64,000 nucleotides of DNA, taken from NCBI GenBank assembly GCA_026770025.1, contig JAMXDE010000006.1:1178001-1242000 (forward strand), read 5' to 3'. Made by a program: the position numbers and the translations under genes. The stretch's first letter is position 1; every line of letters starts with the position of its first letter. The DNA is from Craspedostauros australis (lineage: Eukaryota > Bacillariophyta > Bacillariophyceae > Mastogloiales > Achnanthaceae). Below, piece by piece: positions 1 to 10,259 of the stretch. The notes beneath the pieces were generated by a model. That model worked only from the letters and a program-made list of their open reading frames with translations. It was not told the origin of the DNA and ran no database searches.

Positions 1-693
1 GTTTCATCATCGCGCCGTTCCACTCACCATCTTGAAAGTCCTGAATTTGGTGTGTTTTTGATGTGTTGTGTTGATACGCTGATGGTGGAGGTGTCGAAGC
101 GCAAACAACAATTCGTTGGCTGCGGAAACAGGGAAACGGGAAGCGGCTGCTGTTTGGCCATGGTCATCAACTCAAAATCAGACGAAGTATCATGTGAGCG
201 GTAACACGGGTGACAGACGTGCAGACCGTACAAGACTAACATGACACTAAGAGAGTACTATGCATCTGCCAACGACCACCACGACCAAATCATCACAGAA
301 ATTGGCCATTCTGGACGCCTGTGACTCACTCCATCATTTGAACCGAAACAATTTTGCTCACAATTTTGTGGCGTGGTTTGGACTTCGTGACGAAATCGGC
401 CACGGTGACCATGTTGCCACCGCCAAATCTCTTGCCGACACCTTCCCGTTTTGACGGGATCACATCTTGCGACGGAGAGGGGCCATGAAGCAAAGCCGCA
501 TGATCTTACTCGGACAGTCGAGCCTGGACGGGCGGTACGGTACAAGCCATTGAGTACCTGCACTTGAGCATCACTTGATGTCGTTTTCCATCGCTGCCTC
601 CGCACACACAAATCGCATCCACAACCAATCTGAGCTCCTTTCGTTTCATTCTCATCGAGTACAGACATACATCATCTCAAAGCAACGTGAAAG
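1..693. other. Intergenic / upstream region, no gene seen
   Basis: Reading frames here are short, overlap on both strands and show no recognisable domain. The last part is presumably promoter and 5' untranslated DNA of the secreted-protein gene that starts at 694. No TATA box or other element stood out enough to call. Confidence 0.5.
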
Positions 694-1593
694 ATGAAGT
701 TCCTCCATTCCTCCAAGCTTCTCGTCGCCACCGCCGCCGCCGCTGGCATCACGATGGCCTCTGCGGATTCAGTGCCACTGTCGGCAGACATCACGATGGA
801 ATCATCCTCATTGCGATCGCCCCTCATCATTGGCGAAGACCTGTGCTCGTGCACACCGCATGTTTACGAATTCAAGTTGGACTTCACATCAACCTGCGAT
901 GATATGGAAGCGATCGCAGACCGATCGACATCGTCGTCGTCCTCAGCATCACCATCGACAACAAGGCGGTTGTCATCACCAAGGACAGGGGCAACATCCA
1001 CCGCATCCACAAGAGATGAACGAACAGTATTGCCCATCATGGAGGACAATTTCGGATTGGATGGACACGCCTGCGCTGTGGGTCCGTTCGGGGAGGAGAA
1101 TCGCGCCGGAGACGACCTGGTTCCAGATACCATCCACGCCGTCACATTCACAGAGCTGGATCGCAACCTCAATGTGCTGACGCAGGAGACGCACGAAAGC
1201 CTGTACATGCAGCATGGCGACATCCTGACCTACGAATCCTTCTCGAACACACCAGAAGAGATCGACAGCGTCGCTGATTTGCCACGGGCCCTGCAGATCA
1301 ACGTGGTGGGCACCAACCAGCATGGCGAGGGTGTGACGAACGTCGCCTTGATCACGTTCACGAATGACTGCACATTCTTCCCTGTTGTGCAACCGCGGCA
1401 CACTGTCGGTTGGCTGACGGTGACGTCCGTCGTGGATCCCATCCCGCAGCTCTGTCCGGCAGCTCCTGCAATCAAGCCGCGCGCATCCAAGCCATCTCAT
1501 CCTCGCCAGCATCATCACAGAACCCACAATGAATTTGACGAACACCCCGCCGCATCGGCTCCGACGCGGGACATGCATCGCCAGTCCCAGTGA
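694..1593 (+). CDS. Secreted protein of a diatom-type family, unknown function
   Basis: A single open frame of 299 residues. The first 25 residues form a clear signal peptide (basic start, Ala-rich core, cleavage near ASA-DS), so the product should enter the secretory pathway. The body starts with a Cys-rich CSCTPHVYEF segment. After a Ser/Thr-rich linker it has an all-beta-looking core (about residues 115-255: HACAVGP, HAVTFTELDRNLNVL, GDILTYESFS, LITFTNDCTFFPV, HTVGWL). I recognise this pattern from multicopy secreted proteins in diatom genomes with no known function; that link is from memory. The tail after residue 260 is low-complexity and His/Ser/Pro-rich. The ATG at 694 is preferred because it begins the signal peptide. 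It lies less than 400 bases outside the left end of the large transposon. Confidence 0.7.
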   Translation: MKFLHSSKLLVATAAAAGITMASADSVPLSADITMESSSLRSPLIIGEDLCSCTPHVYEFKLDFTSTCDDMEAIADRSTSSSSSASPSTTRRLSSPRTGATSTASTRDERTVLPIMEDNFGLDGHACAVGPFGEENRAGDDLVPDTIHAVTFTELDRNLNVLTQETHESLYMQHGDILTYESFSNTPEEIDSVADLPRALQINVVGTNQHGEGVTNVALITFTNDCTFFPVVQPRHTVGWLTVTSVVDPIPQLCPAAPAIKPRASKPSHPRQHHHRTHNEFDEHPAASAPTRDMHRQSQ

Positions 1594-1966
1594 GGAAGCA
1601 GGTTGGCTGGCTGAAAACTGATGCACTCTATCGAAAACCGAAATCTGCTGCCTAAGTGGAACGTGAGCTGGCATGAGAGCGATCCTGGTCGAGCACTCGT
1701 GCTCACGCCACGTTGTAAACTAACTTACTCCGAGTAATGCACGTCATGACGAAATGCAGATGCAATTATATTGATCTTCTCGGCCGTCATTGCCAACCAT
1801 TGTCCAGGCCGACGCCCACATTTTGAATAGAATCATGAAATGACAGAAACTCCCAACGAATGAACTGGGGCAACGCCGTGTGCTGGTTTCGCACATCGGA
1901 GCACGTGCCGAGTATGGCGTGCCCGCATTGCCACGTATACGAGTACGCACAGATACACGTGGAGTA
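1594..1966. other. Spacer between the secreted-protein gene and the outer transposon
   Basis: No coding sequence is supported. It holds the 3' flank of the upstream gene and ends at the TTAT copy (1967-1970) that borders the large element. Confidence 0.5.
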
Positions 1967-1970
1967 TTAT

Positions 1971-2133
1971 GACCCCGGTCAGTGAAAATAGTACACCTTT
2001 CTCGGGAAGTCCTCTCAGATTTCCCTATAAATTTAATATGATGTTCCTCTCTATGAGAAAGTGACGGATTGACTTTCCTAGAATTGTTACACTTTATATT
2101 TTATAAGTTATGAGGGCTTGAGTTGAGAAATTC
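1971..2133 (+). repeat. Left terminal inverted repeat of the outer transposon
   Basis: It pairs with 23590-23734 read in reverse complement. The outermost 36 or so bases are nearly identical (two adjacent differences). Further in, blocks such as TAGAATTGTT followed by an AT-rich stretch and AAGTTAT/GAGGG still match. The first ten bases, GACCCCGGTC, are themselves almost palindromic. The preceding TTAT at 1967-1970 is the target duplication. Confidence 0.82.
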
Positions 2134-4140
2134 CCCGCAGTAGCCCGTGCTTTAGGTTTTTAGCTTTCGATCGGACATGGATGCGACTCGTCATTGTCTT
2201 CAAGTTGGACGTCGGCGAGCGGCGAAAATGTTCTTTTTTCCTCTCTCAGACGGACTCACAGCAAGGCACTCGAAGCCGCCCTCAAACGTGCCTACAGTCG
2301 TGTGAATGGGCCCACATTTCGACTGTTTTTGGCCCCAATTGATTGAACGCAGTTTCTCGCAGTGGACTTGGAACAGGCGTGGAGGAGCAAAACTGCATCA
2401 GAATGCGATGGAACGTACGCGCACTGCGCTGTACCATACGACATTAGGGTGGGATGAAAGTGCAGAGCTATCAGCATATTCCACCAGGTATATTGGGATG
2501 CTACTTTTGCCTTTGCTGATGCTGGTAGTACTTCGTGAGCGCGGGAACTGTGATCACTGCCGGGTTCGTTGCACCATGATCTCGCGCGTTCCACGTGTGG
2601 TCTCTCATTTCATACAAGGGGCACGAGACTCTGTGACAAGATAGGTGCAGGAGGATAACGTTCCCATCCTGCGAATCAAAGTCGACCGGTGGCAACTACG
2701 GCACATTCCTGATGTACGCTGCTGTGCTCTTCTCGAGTTGCTGAGTTGCCGAGTCGCCGCGCGTTGCGCCTCTCAGACAGGATTTCGGTGTCTCGTTGTT
2801 GTTGTGGAAGTTTGTGAGTTCATTTTGCTCTTTTCTTGATCACGTTTCATTCCTTTTCCTGGTTCTTTTCCATGTCGCACCCAGAGAATCGCTCTGTACT
2901 TTTTCAGATATCGGTGGACAGACAGACGTGAGATGTGGTTTTTTGTTAGAAACATGCGTGGAACACGACCAAATCAGATACTGCGCTCGCGAATTCTGGA
3001 CTGCTTTGTGCCTGTCGATACACATTCCTCAGAGAATCGTTTCTGGTGCGCCACAAAACTGCGGAGTGGCTCTGCGAGAACAGAATGATGTACCGCACTG
3101 AACACAAGAAGGGGAGTACAGCAGTATCGCATATAATACATCTGTTTTATCGTACATGCCCACATTTGTATTATTTGCACATCGGAGGCTGATCAGGTTA
3201 GATCTTGTGATGGATCGGTTGACTCCGCAGAATCAACATTCCACCGTCAATTCCAACCGTCAACGATGGTGTTGCATCCACAAGGCGCGCTTGGTGGTCA
3301 GCGGTGCAGGCAGACTTGGAGCGCGAGGATTGTCAGCATTGTTACCCTCATGAGATAGGTATGACGATCAGTTCCATGGTGCGTTATCGTCTCCAGAGTT
3401 GTTGTGGATCAAAGACGAAGAACAACGATGTGCTGACCATCTGGACGCCATATTGTGGATTGAGTTTAGGGTAATTGTATTGATTTGACTGCAGCGATGC
3501 ATAGAATAACAATTCTTCTTGGCGCTGTGAAAACACAGCTCCAATTTTGCTCCTGGCGACGACATCGATACTGACATGCGCGTGCGATTTTTTTTGCGCC
3601 CATGGATTTGGTAACATCACTCGCTCTCGCTGATCGTCGTCATTCTCCGTTGTCTGCTGGGGCCGTTCGTGGCAGTCTGGGTGGTCACAGAGCAAGCAAC
3701 AGCCGGCGCCAACCATGAATGGCACCGGCGGTTGATGATTGGTGAACGCTGTTCCACAGGCGGATGCGATTTGTTGTCTCCCCCAGCGGTTGTTGGATGA
3801 GCGATAGACGAGAAGCTGGTGGTGATCAGCTGTACGGAAAGCGTCGGGGCAGATGGATGGGATGTTCTGAGCAATGAAACAATAGTGCCATACTAATGGA
3901 TGAGGTAGTGTGGATGAGGCAGAGAGCTTGTTCCGATTTCCTCGCAAGCACAAACATTTTCGAATTGATGGCGTATGCTCGTCCTCTCGCCGCGATTGAC
4001 TGTTGTTCGCGTGAGAGCAAAATGTGAGCCACTGCTCTGCGCCGAGAACTGGTGTCCATTTGCAAGAGAACTGCGCATCCCGATTCACAAGCCGAGCGAC
4101 AAATCGCGCACACTCCAGAATACATTCGTGACTTTTCGAT

Positions 4141-4200
4141 ACGACACGACACGACACGACACGACACGACACGACACGACACGACACGACACGACACGAC
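4141..4200. repeat. ACGAC pentanucleotide tandem repeat (12 units)
   Basis: Twelve uninterrupted copies of ACGAC. Because five is not a multiple of three, and the unit gives no stop in the frames seen, it opens spurious frames on both strands (SCRVV-type on minus, DTTRH-type on plus). Confidence 0.95.
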
Positions 4201-5187
4201 ATGCCATGCTACTGATACCAGTACCATACGTATTGGATAGATTGACGAATGGATGGGTGGAGCGAGCTGTGATCATCCCAAGGATACCGTATCGACACAC
4301 TTGGCGACGAACCATAGTCGCCGTATTGGTACCATCGCAGGACATGGTGCAGATACGCGGAGCAAACGCCGGTACGTGCAGCCACAAATTGCTACACGCA
4401 ACTGTGAAAGCAGCCTGGCGCAAGCCACTGATTAGCTCATGGGCAGAAGGCAGCAGTTTTGCTCTTGGAGTCAGTCCAGTTGTACCAGACAATGTTACCA
4501 GCATCATGGAGATTACATTGTACTTGGAGCAGAGCATTTGGGATCGATCATTCAAGAATCTTACTCCCTTTGGCATACTGCTTGCTGTCAGCAGCGATGG
4601 TGTCCACGTAGCGTTCTGTGGCAATGCTGCAGGTGCCCACCTTGTGCCTACTCTAGCAATTCACTGATTAGATTCTTATCATTGAAAGATAGGTATGGTC
4701 ATACACTAGACAGCGTACGACAGCACCACCATACCCACTCTGGCTTGAACAGGAGTGTGAGAGCTGCAACCTGGAGTTGTGCCGTGTCAACTCCTTGTTT
4801 GCCTTGGGTCCTCCGTATCCAATTTCTGGTTCCCCGATTTTCTCCCAAATCAATCTACTGAATTTTTCAATAGTGGTATACGATGTTGTTGCGTGGGTAG
4901 CGCATTTGCAAACATTACTGCACTCATCCTTTGCACGATCCTCTCCGTTGGATGAACTCCATACCTTGATTTCAACGCTGCGGACATACCCACCCACCAA
5001 TATGATGCATGCGATTCACCCTGTGCTATTTTTAGTTCGGCGCGTTGTGTTGCCGGATTCTCGTTCTCTCTGGTGTTATTTCTCACGATAAAGTTGCAAT
5101 ATCTTCCCCTTTCCGCTGCGTTCACGGACTCCATCGGTTTCGACAGCCACATGCCCGGACTGCCGTCGTCTTCTTCGCCTTGTCGTC

Positions 5188-5461
5188 TACTTTGTAGTCG
5201 TCCAATTTTATTTCGCAATTCCGCCTGGTGCTATTTCTATGCCAACAAAAGCATACCTATGTAGGGACCCCGTGTTATTCTTCGCACTAACATTTTTGCA
5301 CCCTCACCTGAACGTTTCCATCACGCATTCTATCAGTTTCGACGTCTGGAGGGACGAATCACTCTCGTCCCCTCCGCCTCATTGTTTACTTTGTAGTCGT
5401 CCAATTGTTATTTCGCAATTCCGTCTGGTGCTATTTCTATCCCACGAAATCCATACCCATG
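5188..5461. repeat. Pair of 75-bp direct repeats about 200 bp apart
   Basis: Copy A (5188-5261) and copy B (5387-5461) share TACTTTGTAGTCGTCCAATT, then TTTCGCAATTCCG, then TCTGGTGCTATTTCTAT or a near match, and a tail ending CCCATG or CCTATG, with scattered substitutions and one single-base indel. A more degenerate third piece (CTCTCTGGTGTTATTTCTCA) lies near 5070. This looks like a decayed tandem array with a period near 200 bp. Confidence 0.75.
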
Positions 5462-6365
5462 CAAATTCCGCTCCGTCGACATGCACCTTCTGGAGGGCAT
5501 CGTCAGTGTCATGCACGATTGCCGCGATTGAGATGAGTCTATGCCATTCCAGTTGCATCAACCATTCATATTCCTCAATACTGTATGGTGTCCGGCTGAT
5601 GGGAAAGGGGAGGTTGTGCCTGAGCGATCTACACGCTCCGAATTGATGTTGCTCGCAATCCTCTTGCGAGGGCTCCGGGCTCCGGCAGACTGTGTGTTGA
5701 CTTTCAATTACTCGCGGATCCGTGTGGTGTTGGCCTTTTCGAATTCCACCAATGGAAGGAGATGAACATGGCATTGATACAGATGGTTACGCCGGTTTGC
5801 CGATGAAGCGGATACTGGAGATGGTGCGGGGCATGATTTCCTACCGCTTGGCATCACGAGGCCAACGACTCAACCAACAGAATTGACGATCAGCGACGGC
5901 AGTGGACAAATTGCAGCGGCTCCTGAAATATGTGAAACCACGGACACGTTCCTGCACCATTGTGAGCGCTGCGCTTTTGCGGTTCCATCATGGTTCGAAG
6001 ATCGACTTGGCGTCTTCTACTTGTCTCATACTCGACAATACACTGCATGCCATGGTCGATGCCTGATCCGGTTTTGTGGTCTTGATCGAAAATGTGGGTG
6101 TGGTGTGGGAGTTGTTGTTGTGAATTTGGCGCACCTCGGTCAAATCTGATTGGATGGGAATCATCAATGGTTCAGTGTAAATGTCGTTTGTTGCTCACGA
6201 GGACGAACGACATTTAACAAATGAACAACGAAGAACCAAAGTATATCCGAAAATCAAGAAAACAACACGACGGGATCACAAATGACAGATTCATGGACCA
6301 GCCACCCAATCCTGACGCACCAATCAAAAGCAACAGGCAGAACAGAATGTCCGCCCCAATGAACT

Positions 6366-6413
6366 CACATCACACATCACACACCACACACCACACACCA
6401 CACACCACACACC
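6366..6413. repeat. ACACACC-type microsatellite
   Basis: Short imperfect tandem repeats of CACAC/ATCACAC and ACACACC units in the leader region upstream of the transposase. Confidence 0.85.
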
Positions 6414-7072
6414 CAACGACTGTACTCTTGCCCATTCACTGCGGATACTTCAATCGTCGCATCTGAGACGATCGGCGCCGACAGCCAACACAACTCCAAA
6501 TGGCAGCCAACGAAGAAAAGATCGATTGTATTCTACCGTTTTGCGTTCGGCCACCAGGGACGTAATCATGATACACACTCGATCGTCTCTCACGATGCCA
6601 AGGCAAATGATGAGAAATTGAGGCTACAATCGATGAGAATAAAAGTATTATGAAATTCAATAGAGAATGAATGGACAGACGGATTGATGTAGCACTCGTT
6701 GCTCTCTCTCTCTCTTGCACTTGCACTTGCTCTCTCGTTGTGTTGGCGCCGCGCCGCGTCACACTCACTCTTTCGCCAGAATAAAAATCGCAGATGGTTC
6801 CACATACATTCTCCAATCACAACCACGTATGCACAAATGGGCGACCGTTGAGCTGTTGCCGCCGATCTCCGCACAAACACAGCGCTCATGCTGTTGTGAA
6901 CAAATAGGCGTGTGCTGTTTTGGCTTGTTGAGCGTTGTTGTCGCTGTCTGCTGCGTTCTCCTGTCTGCAATGTCAGCGCAACGCTCAGTGCTCTCCAACA
7001 TCGAGATCATTCAGAATCACCAGTGCCTTCCCCCCACCTGCATCGTTCGTCAACCACCATCGCTATCGCATC

Positions 7073-9633
7073 ATGACCCGTCCACGCGAGGATTCGAGCA
7101 TCGATCCCAATCCATCCCAATCAAAGGTTCAACGTCGAACAGCAACTGCTGGCACATCCATCTATCCCCAACCACCTCATGGGCACTACGCATCATACCA
7201 ATACTCTGCACCTGTCGGACCGAACCACCATGGCAGCGTTCACAGTCCTCCTCTCCCCATGGTTGCGAATCATCATGCCCCTCCCAACATACAACCTCCT
7301 TCCTTTTGCATCCCCAGCTACATCGGTACAGGCGCAGGTAGTCTACCCTACTCTACATTCCATTCCAACACCAGCATGGCAACTCCCATTTCCAACTACA
7401 TGGGGCCCAACCGTTTTGGTATCATGCCTTGCAAGCAATGTCTGACCCTGTTCTGCAGTCACTGCAGTAGGCCACCATTTTGCCCAAACTGTGCGTCATC
7501 CATCAGCGGAGGTGCACGTCATGCAGGTGTGAATGCCTTTGTACCACAGGCCAATTCGTTCTCCATTGGGACTTGTGGTGATGCTGCTGCGCCCACACGT
7601 CCCAAGCGCAAATCATCAGCAACCAGATGCAGGGCGCCACATCAGCAGGCAGGAGATGATGTGCTTGCGCAACGAGATGTCGCTGTGTCCACGAACGAAC
7701 GAGAGTCAGATTCTGCAAGTACGAGCAGTGCCGATGACACCGATGTCGAGTATGTTCCAGAAACAGAGGATGCTGTAAACAGAAAAGGACTACTTATATC
7801 TATCTTCAGATCAGCAGGCATTGGCATTCGAGCAATTTCGAAATTCCCTGTGAGTGGATTTGGAGGCATCCCACCAAGGGGAGCCAAGCGCCACTGGAGT
7901 CTCATCAAACGAATCTGGAAAGAGCTGTGTAGCGGAACATCCGAACATGCAGTCTTCCCTGGCGCGAAACCATCACCTCAACTTTGGGAAGCCATGACCT
8001 TCGTGCGACATCGCAAACAACTCCCTCCTGTGTTGCTGGAGCAGACTCTCTGTCATTTAGCCTTCTGGGGGAATCGAGACCTGTCACTGACTGCTCGTGC
8101 GGTTTTGGCAATGACCTGCAACTCTGGACGCTGCACCCGAATCCTGGCCATGCACTACGGTGGCTTGTCGAAAGGGGACAAGGCGAAGGTCATGCCAGGA
8201 TGCCGAACCATGTCTCGTACAGCACACAGGCGACTGTCGCGCGCTGGAGGTGCGATCCTTGCTGGAGGCCAGTTCCCACACGCAGACTACAAGTACCGTG
8301 TCAAGGAATCTAGTCTCCAGGGCGTAGTCTCGTTTCTCACCTCCATGTTCCAGTACCGGCCAGGCATCACAAGGAGCGTCAAGTTGGCTGGTGTTCTGTT
8401 CCCAGACCTGCCTATCTTCATTCGCGGATCAATACCAGAAGAGCAGCTCTTTGCCAAGTACAAGAACACAACAGATGACCCAGTTGGTATGCCTGCCTTC
8501 AAGAGTATCCTGACATTGCTCACGCGACGTGGCAAGTGTCAAACCGGCCTGTCCTCCTTCTACACAGACACTCTGACTGTATTCATGCACTTTCAAAGCA
8601 TGATCAAGAGAGTCATGGAACTGCTTCGGACTCAGAACAAGGAACATCAAGACAAAGAGCTTGCGTCTGAACTTCTGGATGAGGCACAGGCCATCATCAC
8701 GGACAGTGATTCTGTTCTTTCATTTGCGAAATGGGAATATGCGAACAAGCACCTCAAGGTAAAGCCAACCACGGATAATCTACATTCCGCAGAGTTCGCA
8801 CTGACAAATGGCTCCCTCCCGTTTGTGAACCAAGCATGCAAGCAATGTGCAGATGTCATGACGTTCTTCCCAATTCGCGTTCGCAACTTCATGAAAACTG
8901 CCACCAACAGCATCACCGGCAACACGTTTGAATTGGATCGCATGGCTGCAGCAATTAACCTGTGTGATGACGCGCTGCGCCAGTACATGGCCCACCAAGT
9001 GAGACGAAAGGTGCAAGCGCAGAAGATCACGGAGGAAAAGGAGCGCCTCAAGGATCATCCAGATCGCATCATTGCCGTGCTCGATCACAAGCAACGCATC
9101 CTCCCAACGGAGAATCAGGAAGCTCAGAAAGCGTTTTTCGGAAAAAACGGAATGTCTCTCCTTGGTGTCATGACGATCCAATACAAGAACGGTAAGTTCG
9201 AGTACCGATTCATTGACATGGTGATGAAGGGGCGGAACAAGCAGGATCATGTCCAAGTTGCTGGCGCCATCAAGATTCTACATTCTACCATGCTTCCAAA
9301 GCTTCACAAGGGGGTCAAAGAGGTCGTATTCCAAAGTGATAATGCCAGTTGTTTTGCGAGTCCGGCACTGATGAGGTACATGCATGGACTAAACCAGGGA
9401 CAGGTTGAAGTTGAATACACGATGCCGGAGAAGAAGAAGAAGAAGCGGAAGACAACAGCCAAGAACAAGGGCAAGCACAAGGACAAGGCTAAGTATCCAC
9501 CTCCCCCCAAAATCAACACAGAACAGTCATCTTATCATGACGCGAAGACTGCATCATCCGCGAAGGCAAATGCACAGCAAGACGCCGGAACCTGCCCTCC
9601 CAAACCACGACTCCAAATCATCCAATGGCTGTA
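7073..9633 (+). CDS. Large DDD transposase of the outer element, 5' part (interrupted)
   Basis: About 854 codons up to the insertion of the inner transposon; the frame then meets TAG at 9635-9637 inside the inserted end. It starts at the first in-frame ATG, 7073. There is a Pro/His-rich N terminus, a Cys cluster (about residues 118-142: CKQC, CSHC, CPNC) like a zinc-binding module, an acidic linker, and then a long conserved region. Two catalytic-type aspartates are visible: VLDHKQRI (Asp about 671) and FQSDNASCF (Asp about 756). A Lys-rich insert follows. The third Asp lies beyond the insertion at 18648. The arrangement D...SDN...GKSALDG recalls Sola-like or related DDD transposases; I am confident it is a transposase, less so of the superfamily. 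As it stands this copy cannot make the full protein. Confidence 0.8.
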
Positions 9634-9683
9634 CTAGCTGCACTCAATGTAAAACGGTGTCGCGATAGCACTAGTTGTGGAGT
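9634..9683 (+). repeat. Left terminal inverted repeat of the inner mariner-like element
   Basis: It begins CTAGCTGCACTCAATG and continues through GGTGTCGCGATAGCAC to GGAGT. It matches the reversed right end at 48 of 50 bases; the mismatches are at tip positions 2 and 4. The target duplication TA precedes it at 9632-9633. Confidence 0.9.
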
Positions 9684-10259
9684 TTTGGCCCCTTGTTGCC
9701 ACTGGTTTGCTCGCTTTTGGGAGAATCGGCGATTGGATATTTAGAGCTATTTCGTGTTTGCTCTCGCTGATCCGTCTTCTACGTCACAGGGAACGGATTC
9801 CACGTCATGAAAAACGAGTCACAACAGAGGAAGAGACATCGTGTGACTCTTCCTCCACAAGACAACGTGATGACCGTGTGCAGCAACAACAGAATGTGCC
9901 ATGCCAGGACAGCCAACAACACTCCACGTTGACCAATCTCACAATGGAAACCAGCAACATCCAATCGTCTCGGAATACGACGAAGCGCATTGACGAGCTG
10001 TCCGACGCAGACGAAACAGTAGCAGCACAAGCCGCAACCGCTGATGTCTACAATGATGCAGACGATTCCAAATGCGAAGACACATCCTTCCTCACCATCG
10101 ATCCAAAGGTCATCATTATCGTCAACGATGACGAGCTGGATACCGATGCAGCGAACAGCTGCGAACTGCCAGAGGGGATGGATGCCAACAGCATCCAAGA
10201 ATCGACCATCGCCGACACGTTCTGTGGTTCCGCGAACTACACCGCCAACCATCGCAACA
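9684..10259 (+). other. Segment upstream of the PCMT pseudogene, possibly its N-terminal extension
   Basis: A plus-strand frame is open through here and encodes an acidic, Gln/Asp-rich stretch. Whether it was the N-terminal extension of the captured methyltransferase gene or chance cannot be told. Its apparent beginning lies in the transposon end, so the frame is not a genuine gene start. Confidence 0.35.

Larger units (their letters stand above)
2134..7072. other. Left arm of the outer transposon, no gene recognised
   Basis: About 4.9 kb between the left end and the transposase start. Frames here are short, break often and overlap antisense; several longer ones exist only because of the ACGAC tandem tract, which is open in several frames. 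A minus-strand frame (about 3384-3900) has some protein-like composition, including a Cys/His cluster, but I do not recognise it. The arm holds a pentanucleotide tract, a 75-bp direct repeat and a CACACAC-type tract, listed separately. The final few hundred bases should contain the transposase promoter and leader. Confidence 0.5.

Noticed and set aside
3384-4227. Minus-strand frames of 130-270 residues with SCRVV repeats
   Set aside because: They are held open by the ACGAC pentanucleotide tract and have no recognisable domain; an overlapping plus-strand frame is equally long.
9634-9659. A 26-bp palindromic target site centred on TA inside the transposon ends
   Set aside because: At first the insertion seemed to lie at the internal TA of TGTAAAAC, which would need a long palindromic target. 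Moving the border out to the TA at 9632-9633 explains everything and restores the YTEAQ frame.
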